NCBI GenBank assembly: GCA_009668945.1
Contig: SBEH01000014.1
Coordinates: 1 to 32,692, forward strand
Direction of reading: 5' to 3'
Source: Actinomycetota bacterium
GTDB taxonomy: Bacteria > Actinomycetota > Coriobacteriia > Anaerosomatales > Anaerosomataceae
Length of the DNA: 32,692 bases
Shown here: one piece after another, positions 1-7,291 of the stretch
How the letters are laid out: each line of letters starts with the position of its first letter
Position numbering within the stretch: the stretch's first letter is position 1
Notes under the pieces: model-generated
Database searches by the model: none
What the model was told of the DNA's origin: nothing
The model's input: the letters and a program-made list of their open reading frames with translations, nothing else
Translations under genes and position numbers: made by a program

Positions 1-99
1 CCCACGGCACCCGAGCCCGCGCCCACACCCGAGCCCGCACCGGCACCGGCGCCCGCGCCCGAACCCGAGCCCGCACCGGCGCCCGCGCCCGCGCCCTCG
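1..99 (+). repeat. Degenerate hexamer repeat coding for Pro-Ala/Pro-Glu
   Basis: Nearly all of this stretch is built from 6-base units of the type GCGCCC, GAGCCC and GCACCG, which translate to alternating Pro with Ala or Glu. The units are imperfect and in frame with the gene that contains them. Such repeats can expand or contract by slippage without breaking the frame. Confidence 0.75.
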
Positions 100-549
100 C
101 TGCCCGGCTACTCGCTTGCAGACGAGCTAGAACGACTGATGCTCGCAGCCGAGCACTCGGCGCCGCTCCTCACGCCAGAGGAGCACGAAGCTGTCGTTGC
201 GCCGTCCGCACCGCCAGTTGCGGATGAGCCCTTGTTCGGTGCGGCGGCGGATCCGATGTTCCCGCCGCCGTCGGTCGGGCAGGTGCTTTCGGCAGCACCG
301 GCTCAGTTGCCGCTGACGCCGGCAGTAGCCTCGGAACCGGTGGTCGAGCCCGCACCCGAGCCCGCACCGATCCCGGCGCGCGCGCGTCCGGCTGACGTTC
401 CTGAGTACAGACTCGTGGCGCCTGTGGAGCTGCACTTCACGGTTGGGGAGGGGCGCATCGGCGTGAAGGCGGGTACCCGCAGCTTCGCCGAATTCCAGCG
501 GCTTGCCGGCATTCTTCTGCAGGATCTGCGGTCCGTCCGCGGCCTCTAA
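1..549 (+). CDS. C-terminal part of a Pro/Ala/Glu-rich protein of unknown function, cut by window start
   Basis: The reading frame is open from base 1 and ends with TAA at 547-549, so only the last 182 residues are visible and the true start lies upstream. The first ~33 residues are almost pure Pro-Ala-Glu repeats (PEPAP-like), a rigid extended linker of the kind found in cell-wall-spanning or TonB-like proteins. The rest is a low-complexity Pro/Ala/Val/Glu region, then a ~45-residue segment with alternating hydrophobic residues that may fold (VELHFTVGEGRIGV, then a helix-like LAGILLQDL end). I see no membrane segment and no known catalytic motif. It lies 103 bases upstream of pilB on the same strand, so a role in the pilus system is possible, but that rests only on position. 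I do not recognise the family. Confidence 0.6.
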   Translation, partial: PTAPEPAPTPEPAPAPAPAPEPEPAPAPAPAPSLPGYSLADELERLMLAAEHSAPLLTPEEHEAVVAPSAPPVADEPLFGAAADPMFPPPSVGQVLSAAPAQLPLTPAVASEPVVEPAPEPAPIPARARPADVPEYRLVAPVELHFTVGEGRIGVKAGTRSFAEFQRLAGILLQDLRSVRGL

Positions 550-561
550 GACGCCCGACAC

Positions 562-589
562 TTCTGTCGCTTCCCTCGCATTCTGTCGT
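562..589 (+). repeat. Direct repeat TTCTGTCG, two copies 19 bp apart, upstream of pilB
   Basis: The 8-base word TTCTGTCG occurs at 562-569 and again at 581-588 in the 103-base gap between the Pro-rich gene and pilB. A TACTAT hexamer (589-594) follows directly and could be a promoter -10 element, but I see no good -35 at normal spacing. The near two-turn repeat spacing would suit a dimeric regulator; this is inference. Confidence 0.35.
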
Positions 590-652
590 ACTATCGTTGG
601 CGTGGGGCTCGACTCCGCGCATGGTCGATGACTCGGACGGAGTGATGCCGCT

Positions 653-2323
653 GTGGCGGAGGCTGGTCAGCGGCTAGGCGTGCTTCTCATGCGCGCCGGG
701 ATCATAACCGAGCGGCAACTCACAGACGCCCTCGAGGTGCACAAGGCCACGGGCAGTCCGCTCGGCCGCGTCCTCGTCGACCTTGGCTATGCGACGCAGG
801 GCGGCATCCTGTCGGTGATGGCCAAGCAGATCGGGATCCCGTACATCGACTTCTCCACTCAGCGCCCCGATGCCAACGCGGTAGCAGCCGTGCCGAAGGA
901 CCTGGCGGTCCGGTACACACTGATGCCTGTCACGATCGAGGACGACCAGTTGGTCGTCGCGATGGCAGACCCCCAGAACGTTCTCGCACTCGATGACTTG
1001 CGCATCATCACGGGCTACGAGATCAAGCCCGCGATCTCCACCAAGGACGACATCGTCGCCGCGGTCGAGGAATTCTACAAGGTCGCAACTACGCTCAGCG
1101 ATCAGGACATGGGGGGTGTCGAGGACCTCGAGGTGATGTCGCTCGAAGACCTGACCGAGGTCACCGACGAGGCGCCGATCGTCAAGTTGGTGAACTACAT
1201 CATCAACAAGGCGGTTGCGGACAGATCGAGCGACATCCACGTCGAGCCTCAGGAGAAGGACCTCCGCGTACGGTACCGGATCGACGGCGTTCTCCACGAG
1301 ATGATGCGCAGTCCGAAGAACACGCAGCAGGCGATCATCTCGCGCTTCAAGATCATGGCCGACATGGACATCGCTGAGACCCGCAAGCCGCAGGACGGGC
1401 ACTCGGCGCTCACCATCGGCGGCCACAAGATGGACTTCCGCGTCTCGACGCTACCCACGGTCTATGGCGAGCGCGTCGTGCTGCGTATCCTGCGCAAAGA
1501 CAACATCATGCTCAGGCTCGAGGACCTGGGCTTCCTGCCTACGGCACTCGAGCGTTTCGAGTCAGCGTTCCGCAAGCCGTACGGGGCAATCCTGGTCACC
1601 GGCCCGACCGGTTCGGGGAAGTCCACGTCTCTATACGCGGCCATCAACGTGTTGAACGAGCCGGGCAAGCACATCCTCACGGCCGAAGACCCGGTCGAAT
1701 ACCGGCTGCCAGGCGTGAATCAGATTCAGACGAACGTGAAGGCCGGACTCACGTTCGCACGCGCTCTGCGGTCATTCCTGCGCTGCTCGCCGGACATCAT
1801 CCTCGTGGGCGAGATTCGTGACCAGGAGACAGCGAAGATCGCAATCGAGTCTGCGCTCACCGGCCACCTCGTCCTTTCGACCCTGCACACGAACGATGCC
1901 GCGGGCGCCATCACCCGTCTCACCGAGATGGGTGTCGAGCCGTTCCTGGTCGCGTCATCGGTGGACTGCGTTCTTGCACAACGCCTGGCTCGGAGGCTTT
2001 GCCCGGACTGCAAGGAGGAGTACAAGCCCTCGAAGCAGGTCTTGCTCGATGCCGGGTTCCCCGAGGACAACCTCCCCGAGACCCTCTGGCGCACCAAGGG
2101 GTGCAAGAAGTGCGGTAACACCGGCTACCGGGGCCGACTCGGCGTGCACGAAGTGATGCTCGTCTCCGAGGAGATCGGCGAGCTGTGCGTTCGGGAGGCT
2201 ACCGCTGAGGCAATCAAAGACGTGGCAGTTGAGCAAGGTATGCTGACACTCAAGATGGACGGTCTAGAGAAGGTTCGGTTGGGTCGGACATCACTCGAGG
2301 AGATCGTTCGAGTCATCGTGTAG
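653..2323 (+). CDS. pilB: Type IV pilus assembly ATPase PilB (GspE family)
   Basis: Cytoplasmic hexameric ATPase that powers pilin polymerisation through the platform protein PilC. The 556-residue length is normal for PilB. Residues ~1-150 form the N-terminal GspE/MshEN-type domain (RLGVLLMRAGIITERQL start). The core carries Walker A GPTGSGKST at ~317, an Asp/His box (LVLSTLHTNDA) and Walker B-like DIILVGEIRD at ~381. A zinc-binding four-cysteine motif, CPDC at ~450 and CKKC at ~484, is typical of GspE/PilB and absent from the retraction ATPase PilT. Start is GTG with a GGAG sequence about 10 bases upstream. pilC follows after 76 bases. The paralogous comGA/gspE assignment is less likely because PilM, N and O homologues lie in the same locus. 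Confidence 0.95.
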   Translation: MAEAGQRLGVLLMRAGIITERQLTDALEVHKATGSPLGRVLVDLGYATQGGILSVMAKQIGIPYIDFSTQRPDANAVAAVPKDLAVRYTLMPVTIEDDQLVVAMADPQNVLALDDLRIITGYEIKPAISTKDDIVAAVEEFYKVATTLSDQDMGGVEDLEVMSLEDLTEVTDEAPIVKLVNYIINKAVADRSSDIHVEPQEKDLRVRYRIDGVLHEMMRSPKNTQQAIISRFKIMADMDIAETRKPQDGHSALTIGGHKMDFRVSTLPTVYGERVVLRILRKDNIMLRLEDLGFLPTALERFESAFRKPYGAILVTGPTGSGKSTSLYAAINVLNEPGKHILTAEDPVEYRLPGVNQIQTNVKAGLTFARALRSFLRCSPDIILVGEIRDQETAKIAIESALTGHLVLSTLHTNDAAGAITRLTEMGVEPFLVASSVDCVLAQRLARRLCPDCKEEYKPSKQVLLDAGFPEDNLPETLWRTKGCKKCGNTGYRGRLGVHEVMLVSEEIGELCVREATAEAIKDVAVEQGMLTLKMDGLEKVRLGRTSLEEIVRVIV

Positions 2324-2346
2324 CCCGGCCGGTCATCTGCCGATAC
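2319..2346 (+). promoter_or_regulatory. Candidate sigma-28-type promoter upstream of pilC
   Basis: A GCCGATAC box (2339-2346) matches the -10 of sigma-28/SigD/WhiG promoters at seven of eight positions. At the 16-base spacing seen in the two sister sites, the -35 position reads TGTA at 2319-2322, overlapping the pilB stop codon, which is a weak match to TAAA. The box lies 53 bases before the pilC start. This is the weakest of the three sites on its own. Confidence 0.4.
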
Positions 2347-2399
2347 TGCCGGTGTGATATCGTCAGGCTGTCAGTGACCACGCGAGAGGGGCATGCGCG

Positions 2400-3614
2400 A
2401 TGGCGACCGTCACTTTCAAGTACAACGTACGCGACAAGACCGGCAAGGTCATCAGCGGCAAGCTCGAAGGCGAGAACCGCGAGGCGGTAGCCAAGAAGCT
2501 CGCCCAGATGGGCTACATTGTTCTCGACCTCAACGAAGACCGGCTCGCAGCGCTGAGCAAGATCCAGTTCGGCACGACGGTCAAGATCAAGGACGTCACC
2601 ATCTTCGCTCGGCAGTTTGCGACCATGATCAACGCCGGTCTCTCGCTGACCAAGTGCCTGAGCATTCTCGGCAGCCAGTCGGAGAGCAAGGAGCTGCGGG
2701 AGGTCATCAACCAGCTCGCCAAGGACGTGGAAGCGGGGCAGTCCCTCTCGGAGGCGATGATCAAGCACCCGAGGATCTTCCCGCCGATCTTCTACAACAT
2801 GGTTCGCGCGGGCGAGACCGGTGGTGTGCTCGATGAGGTCTTGCTCCGAGTCGCCGACCTTTTTGAGGCGGATGCTGCACTCAAGGGCCGGATCAAGTCG
2901 GCGATGACGTACCCGATCGCAATGCTCGCGCTGGTCCTCATTATCCTCGTCGCGATGATGATCTTCGTCGTGCCCACGTTCCAGAAGATGTTCTCGGACA
3001 TGGGAGGCACGCTGCCGCTTCCCACGCGGATCCTCGTGAGCATCTCCGAGGGCGCGACCAGCTGGCCGGGTCTGGTAGTGGTCGGCGTGGGAATCGCCCT
3101 GACGATCGCCTTCCGCGCGTGGCATGCTACGGAATCAGGGAGGTACATCTGGGACGGCATACTGCTCCGTGCGCCGATAATCGGGCCGCTGCAGCGCAAG
3201 ACCGCTATCGCTCGCTTCACCAGGACGTTCAGCACGCTCGTCGCCGCCGGCGTTCCCATACTGTCGGCTATGGACATCGTTGCGGACACGGCAGGCAATG
3301 AAGTCGTCGCTCGTGCGTTGAAGAGCACCCGTGCTGCCGTCAAGGAAGGCGAGACGATCGCCAAACCGTTGGGGGAGTCGCCGGTATTCCCCTCGATGGT
3401 GGTGCAGATGGTCGCTGTGGGCGAGGAGACCGGTGCGCTCGATCAGATGCTCTCCAAGATCGCGGACTTCTACGATGAAGAGGTCAAGCAAGCGGTCGAC
3501 GCCCTCACGTCGGTGATCGAGCCAGTGATGATGGCGACACTCGGCGTGGTCGTTGGTGGCATGGTCATCGCGCTCTATATGCCGATGTTCCAGTCCATCA
3601 CGCTCATCAAGTAG
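2400..3614 (+). CDS. pilC: Type IV pilus inner-membrane platform protein PilC (GspF family)
   Basis: Polytopic membrane protein on which PilB acts during pilus assembly. The 404-residue length is standard. Two tandem GspF domains are visible: residues ~65-190 (starting near TIFARQFATMINAGLSL) and ~265-395 (RFTRTFSTLVAAGVPIL). Both contain the family's 'G-ETG-LD' signature (RAGETGGVLDE and GEETGALDQML). Three hydrophobic membrane helices appear: YPIAMLALVLIILVAMMIF, the WPGLVVVGVGIALTIAF region, and a C-terminal PVMMATLGVVVGGMVIALYM. Start ATG is preceded by AGAGGGG about 10 bases upstream. The pilin gene follows. Confidence 0.94.
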   Translation: MATVTFKYNVRDKTGKVISGKLEGENREAVAKKLAQMGYIVLDLNEDRLAALSKIQFGTTVKIKDVTIFARQFATMINAGLSLTKCLSILGSQSESKELREVINQLAKDVEAGQSLSEAMIKHPRIFPPIFYNMVRAGETGGVLDEVLLRVADLFEADAALKGRIKSAMTYPIAMLALVLIILVAMMIFVVPTFQKMFSDMGGTLPLPTRILVSISEGATSWPGLVVVGVGIALTIAFRAWHATESGRYIWDGILLRAPIIGPLQRKTAIARFTRTFSTLVAAGVPILSAMDIVADTAGNEVVARALKSTRAAVKEGETIAKPLGESPVFPSMVVQMVAVGEETGALDQMLSKIADFYDEEVKQAVDALTSVIEPVMMATLGVVVGGMVIALYMPMFQSITLIK

Positions 3615-3637
3615 TCCAGGCCATCCCCGGATTCCGC

Positions 3638-3665
3638 TAAAGTCGGACACTCCGACGGCCGATAC
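3638..3665 (+). promoter_or_regulatory. Candidate sigma-28-type promoter for the pilin gene, with an inverted repeat in its spacer
   Basis: TAAA (3638-3641, extended TAAAGT) and GCCGATAC (3658-3665) are separated by 16 bases, a close fit to the sigma-28/SigD pattern TAAA-N15/16-GCCGATA. The spacer contains a perfect inverted repeat, GTCGGA-CAC-TCCGAC (3642-3656), which could be an operator. A housekeeping reading (GATACT as -10) would have no acceptable -35. The pilin start is 55 bases beyond the box. Confidence 0.6.
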
Positions 3666-3720
3666 TTCCCACTGTGAGCACATGCTTACACACCCGCACA
3701 TGAAAGGGAGGTGAACATCG

Positions 3721-4071
3721 ATGCGGATGTTCAAGAAGAGTGAGGGCTTCACCCTCGTCGAACTCATGGTCGTCGTTCTGATTATCGGTATCCTCGTTGC
3801 AATCGCTATCCCGGTCTTCAACGCTGCACAGGCTTCTGCTCGCAAGAGCGCGTGCCAGAACAACCTCCGTGTTCTCGACGGTGCGACCCAGCAGTTCCTC
3901 GCGGCTGACCCTGACAACACCACTGCCATGGTTGACGCCAACCCGTCCCTCCGTCTCGGAGCCTACGTCAAGCAGTGGGATCCCAACTGCCCGCAGACCC
4001 CGAACACGGCCTACACCGTTGCTTCTGGTGACTTCACCTGCGTAGTGCAGGCCAACCACAACTACGAGTAG
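3721..4071 (+). CDS. Type IV pilin, probable major pilin
   Basis: Structural subunit of the pilus fibre. The 116-residue precursor has a short basic leader (MRMFKKSEG) and the prepilin peptidase site G|FTLVE, so the mature protein starts at Phe10 and keeps Glu at mature position 5. The hydrophobic stalk is ~20 residues long (ELMVVVLIIGILVAIAIPVF). The globular part is small and has three cysteines (C45, C90, C107); the SACQNNLR and DPNCPQTP patterns resemble short pilins and ComGC-type pilins of Gram-positive bacteria. Start choice is firm: GGAGGTGA (3707-3714) sits 6 bases before ATG. It has its own promoter candidate and a strong hairpin after it, consistent with a highly expressed single-gene unit. 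Whether it is the major pilin is inferred from size, signals and position. Confidence 0.93.
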   Translation: MRMFKKSEGFTLVELMVVVLIIGILVAIAIPVFNAAQASARKSACQNNLRVLDGATQQFLAADPDNTTAMVDANPSLRLGAYVKQWDPNCPQTPNTAYTVASGDFTCVVQANHNYE

Positions 4072-4112
4072 TCCTCACTGTGCCGGACTCGATTCGGCGA
4101 GCGTGAAACGAG

Positions 4113-4138
4113 AGGGCCGACGGGCAACCGTCGGCCCT
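4113..4138 (+). terminator. Strong hairpin after the pilin gene
   Basis: A perfect 11-bp stem (AGGGCCGACGG with CCGTCGGCCCT) closes a GCAA tetraloop (4124-4127). Only two T's follow the stem, so it is an intrinsic-terminator-like or mRNA-stabilising hairpin rather than a textbook terminator. It separates the pilin transcript from pilD. Confidence 0.7.
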
Positions 4139-4202
4139 TCGCTATGCACCGGTGTGGGTTATCCTTGTCGGAGGCAGTAGCCGGTACGAAGCGAGGGCAT
4201 CT

Positions 4203-5042
4203 GTGTCCGCCATCCCTGATTGGTGCTGGATAGTGTGCTTGGGTCTGCTTGGCCTCCTCGTGGGGAGTTTCGCGAACGTCGTCATCTGGCGGGTGCCGCG
4301 AGGAGAGTCGATCGTGAGTCCGGGCTCTCACTGTCCCCGCTGTGAGAAGCCGATCGTGTGGTACGACAACATCCCGGTCGTCTCTTGGCTGGCCCTGCGC
4401 GGACGGTGCCGGATTTGCGGCGCGCCGATCGCAATCCGATACCCGTTCGTGGAGGCTACGTCGGGTGGGTTGTTCGTCGCGGCGGGGCTGCTCTTCGATC
4501 TGCCCGTGCAGGCGCTCTTCGGTGCGGCCTTCTTCTGGCTCCTTCTCGTGCTGTCCGTCATCGACACGGATACGATGCGACTGCCCAATCCGCTTGTGGG
4601 CGTGCTGGCGGCGGTCGGTCTCGCGGGCGCGATCGTGGGTCAGGCGAGTGCTGCGCGGCTGACACCCCTCGTGGGTGTGGCCGCCTCCGGGTGGCTCTCC
4701 AGTCCGCTCGTATCGGGCTTCTTCGGCTGTGCTCTCGGTGCCGGATTGTCGGGAGGTATCGCCGCAGCTTACGGAGCTGTGCGAGGCAAGGCCGGCCTCG
4801 GGATGGGTGACGTCAAGCTGCTCGGCGCCATGGGGTTCTTCCTCGGGCCGTACGTGCTGCTCAGCCTCTTCTTCGGGAGCCTCATCGGCATCGTCGCCGG
4901 TACTGTCGGACAGCGCGGCAAGAGGGGATTGGCCGATCGCAAGATCCCGTTCGGGCCCTGGCTGGCCGCGGGAGGGGTGTTGGCTGCGACGATAGGTCCC
5001 CCGCTCGCTGAGTGGTACTTCCGTGTGATCGGTATCGCATGA
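4203..5042 (+). CDS. pilD: Prepilin leader peptidase / N-methyltransferase PilD
   Basis: Membrane aspartic protease (family A24) that cuts prepilins at G|F and usually N-methylates the new N-terminus. The 279-residue protein has the N-terminal methyltransferase-type domain with two zinc cysteine pairs (CPRC near 44 and CRIC near 70). A catalytic Asp pair region lies at 121/123 (VIDTDTMRLPNPL), and the second catalytic Asp is in GMGDVKLLG at ~203. About eight hydrophobic segments are evident. I chose GTG at 4203 because GAGGG lies 5 bases upstream. An in-frame GTG at 4152 exists but follows the hairpin by only 13 bases and adds a non-conserved, non-hydrophobic extension. Its substrates are the pilin and the three pseudopilins of this locus. 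Confidence 0.92.
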   Translation: MSAIPDWCWIVCLGLLGLLVGSFANVVIWRVPRGESIVSPGSHCPRCEKPIVWYDNIPVVSWLALRGRCRICGAPIAIRYPFVEATSGGLFVAAGLLFDLPVQALFGAAFFWLLLVLSVIDTDTMRLPNPLVGVLAAVGLAGAIVGQASAARLTPLVGVAASGWLSSPLVSGFFGCALGAGLSGGIAAAYGAVRGKAGLGMGDVKLLGAMGFFLGPYVLLSLFFGSLIGIVAGTVGQRGKRGLADRKIPFGPWLAAGGVLAATIGPPLAEWYFRVIGIA

Positions 5043-5071
5043 CGGGGGGCGGGCCGTTCGTCACAAGCTCT

Positions 5072-5099
5072 TCAAGCGCTCGGCATACGCTGCCGATAT
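5072..5099 (+). promoter_or_regulatory. Candidate sigma-28-type promoter for the pseudopilin operon
   Basis: TCAA (5072-5075, extended TCAAG) and GCCGATAT (5092-5099) are 16 bases apart, the same spacing as at the pilin promoter. An overlapping TATACT (5097-5102) could be a housekeeping -10, but the -35 at 17 bases is poor. The start codon of the first pseudopilin is 65 bases downstream. Confidence 0.55.
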
Positions 5100-5163
5100 A
5101 CTCACCGGAGGCGCGAGTGCGTCTTGTCATGGTGTGCGTCGTACGTGATCGGAAGGGGTCGTG

Positions 5164-6696
5164 ATGAAGGGCATATCCAGGCGCTTCACACGAGATGAAG
5201 GAATGTCGCTGCTAGAGGTGGTTATCGCGGCAGCGATCCTGTTCATCATCATGACCGGCGTTCTCGGCCTGATCGGCAGGACGCTCTCGATGGGCGCGCA
5301 GGCCAAGGAGATCAACGTCAGCAACAACGCGGTGAACAGCTACGTCGAGTGGGTTCGTTCGCTGCCGTTCGACAGCATCACTACGACTTCAACACCCCCA
5401 TCGATTGAGACCACGGTTGTGGTGGCAGACGAGTACACGATCACCATCGTTCCACAGATCGCGCCCGGGTCCAATGATGCCCTGAAGGAGATGACGCTCA
5501 CTGTCACTGTGAATCGCGCCGACGGGTTCACAGAGACCTTCTCGACTATGGTTGTGGTCCGGGACCGCGATCAGAATCTGACCGAAGCGACTCGCAATCC
5601 GTCCACCGACCCAAGAATCAAGTACGTGTCGCCGAGCCCGCCGGACGGTACGGTGGTGTGGTACGAAGGCGGACAGTCGTGGTGGAAGGACGCCACTGGA
5701 ACCCTGCAGCCCCTGCAGTTCAAGGTCGAGGTGAAACCGTCGTCCGGTCGCACGATCCAGATCGTTCGCCTTGAGGGCGAGAACAGCTGGGTGCTGATGG
5801 ACGTGTTCAACAACCAGGCATCTTGGTCGCAGCCGACGTGGACGGTGTCCCCGCTCTTCGCATGGGACCTTGCACAGATGGCGTCGCTCACCGAGCCGCA
5901 GGTGAAGGAGGGCCGGCGGGACGTCTGGGCGCTCACGACGGACAACGCGAGCGCACAAGGTTCCGACATGCGGGTCTATCTGGTGGACAACCTAGCACCC
6001 TCGAATCTGCCTGCCGCCCCGACGTTCACCCCAAGCACCACATCTTGGGGTGGCAAGCTCGATTGGGCGGTCGTGAATGACGGCAACACGTTCGCGGATC
6101 ACTACTACCTGCGAGTTCTTCGGCACGACGTGTATGGCACCTGGACATCTCCCGGCTGGCCTGCGGTATTCAATGGCGCCGTCCCGTCCAACACCTGGAC
6201 GGTTCCGTCGAGCGAGCAGCCGTTCTGCCGGTACGTTGCGGAGGCCGCGGCGGAGAGCCCGCGTGGCTTGCGCAGCGCTACGACGGCGTGGACGACCTTC
6301 ATCACACGGCCAAAGGTCACAGGCACGTATACCCTGTCAGGCAATAACAAGAAGTGGGACGTCACGACCGTGTCGCTGAGTTGCGGCGCACCTCGATTTC
6401 CGACCACTGGCACGATCACGTATCAATGGTACACAGTGGACGGGACGACCGAGACGCTGTTCGCTACTGTCACACAGTCAAGCCCTTCGCCCCCTCCGGG
6501 TCCGGCGGTCACCGCATCGCGCACCAAGGATTCGGTTGCAGACTATCCGACGACACCGCTTCTGGGTTATCGCTGCAAGGTGACCTTCACCCCGTGCGGG
6601 ATGTACGCGCCAACAACGATGACCCTGACCTCGAACACTGTCTACGCAGAGATGCCCGCCGGCACCAGCAAGGCCTTCACCGAGGGGGCGTGGTAG
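5164..6696 (+). CDS. Large prepilin-like protein with extended C-terminal ectodomain
   Basis: Minor pseudopilin, likely inserted at the pilus tip or initiating assembly. The 510-residue length is several times that of a normal pilin. The class III leader is visible (cut at DEG|MSLLEVVIAA, Glu at mature +5), followed by a hydrophobic helix (VIAAAILFIIMTGVLGLIG). The rest is an extracellular region rich in Thr, Ser, Pro, Val and Trp; the last ~100 residues look immunoglobulin-like (TITYQWYTVDG, then a cysteine-containing strand YRCKVTF). I chose ATG 5164 over GTG 5161 because GGAAGGGG (5151-5158) then has a 5-base spacing. It resembles PilV/PilW-type minor pilins in position; the ectodomain's ligand is unknown. 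It is followed after 3 bases by the next pseudopilin. Confidence 0.8.
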   Translation: MKGISRRFTRDEGMSLLEVVIAAAILFIIMTGVLGLIGRTLSMGAQAKEINVSNNAVNSYVEWVRSLPFDSITTTSTPPSIETTVVVADEYTITIVPQIAPGSNDALKEMTLTVTVNRADGFTETFSTMVVVRDRDQNLTEATRNPSTDPRIKYVSPSPPDGTVVWYEGGQSWWKDATGTLQPLQFKVEVKPSSGRTIQIVRLEGENSWVLMDVFNNQASWSQPTWTVSPLFAWDLAQMASLTEPQVKEGRRDVWALTTDNASAQGSDMRVYLVDNLAPSNLPAAPTFTPSTTSWGGKLDWAVVNDGNTFADHYYLRVLRHDVYGTWTSPGWPAVFNGAVPSNTWTVPSSEQPFCRYVAEAAAESPRGLRSATTAWTTFITRPKVTGTYTLSGNNKKWDVTTVSLSCGAPRFPTTGTITYQWYTVDGTTETLFATVTQSSPSPPPGPAVTASRTKDSVADYPTTPLLGYRCKVTFTPCGMYAPTTMTLTSNTVYAEMPAGTSKAFTEGAW

Positions 6697-6699
6697 GTC

Positions 6700-7260
6700 G
6701 TGGCTGGCCATCTCAGGCGCGACATGGGTTACACGTTGACCGAGATGCTGGTCGTCATCGGCCTACTCGGCTTCGTCGTTGGCGGCGCGTACGCGCTGTT
6801 CCACTTGGCACGAACCGGCACGGACATGAGCGACAAGCAGGCCTGGACGAGCCGAGAGATCGGACAGCCTCTCGAGCACATGGAGCGTCTGCTGTCACAG
6901 CAGGTTCCGCCGCTGATCACCGGTGACGCATACGTCTGCGAAATCAAGACGGACCAGGACCGTGACAATCACTACGAATACCACAGGTTCGAGGCCACCG
7001 CGGACGGCCGGCTCGTCGAGCGCGTGTACGAGCTGGTCGACAACCCAACGCCGCGCACGGTGGTGTGGTCTCAGAACAACACCAACCGGGCAACCGGCAG
7101 GCGCATATTCACCTACTACGACATTGCCGGCAACAACTTGCAGGGGCAGCAGCCTCTGTATGTCCAGCAGTACGCCGCGAGCGTCGTCATCGAGGTGGTC
7201 ACTGACCGCGACGGAGATGTGTACTCCGATTCCCGCCAGGTGTTCTTCCGCAACCGCTAG
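6700..7260 (+). CDS. Prepilin-like minor pseudopilin (PilW/PulJ-like)
   Basis: A 186-residue pseudopilin with a leader cut at DMG|YTLTEMLVVIG, Glu at +5, and a ~20-residue stalk (MLVVIGLLGFVVGGAYALF). After the stalk comes a mixed alpha/beta ectodomain with several charged residues and the strand-like end ASVVIEVVTDRDGDVYSDSR, typical of the GspJ/PilW group. GTG start is 3 bases after the previous stop, with GAGGGGG about 12 bases upstream, so translation is coupled. It is the middle gene of a three-gene pseudopilin operon. Confidence 0.8.
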   Translation: MAGHLRRDMGYTLTEMLVVIGLLGFVVGGAYALFHLARTGTDMSDKQAWTSREIGQPLEHMERLLSQQVPPLITGDAYVCEIKTDQDRDNHYEYHRFEATADGRLVERVYELVDNPTPRTVVWSQNNTNRATGRRIFTYYDIAGNNLQGQQPLYVQQYAASVVIEVVTDRDGDVYSDSRQVFFRNR

Positions 7261-7291
7261 CCGCGTACGCGACGATTGGGGTGCTAGGGAC

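Noticed and set aside
1-99. CRISPR array or satellite repeat
   Set aside because: The units are 6 bases long, degenerate, without spacers, and are translated in frame as Pro-Ala/Glu.
3173-3180. GCCGATAA inside pilC as a further sigma-28 promoter
   Set aside because: It is in coding sequence, no TAAA-like box lies 14-17 bases upstream, and no gene starts after it.
6923-7291. In-frame upstream extension of the PilX-like gene
   Set aside because: It lies wholly inside the preceding pseudopilin, is Thr/Arg/Ser-rich without structure, and the pilus-type N-terminus begins only after ATG 7292.
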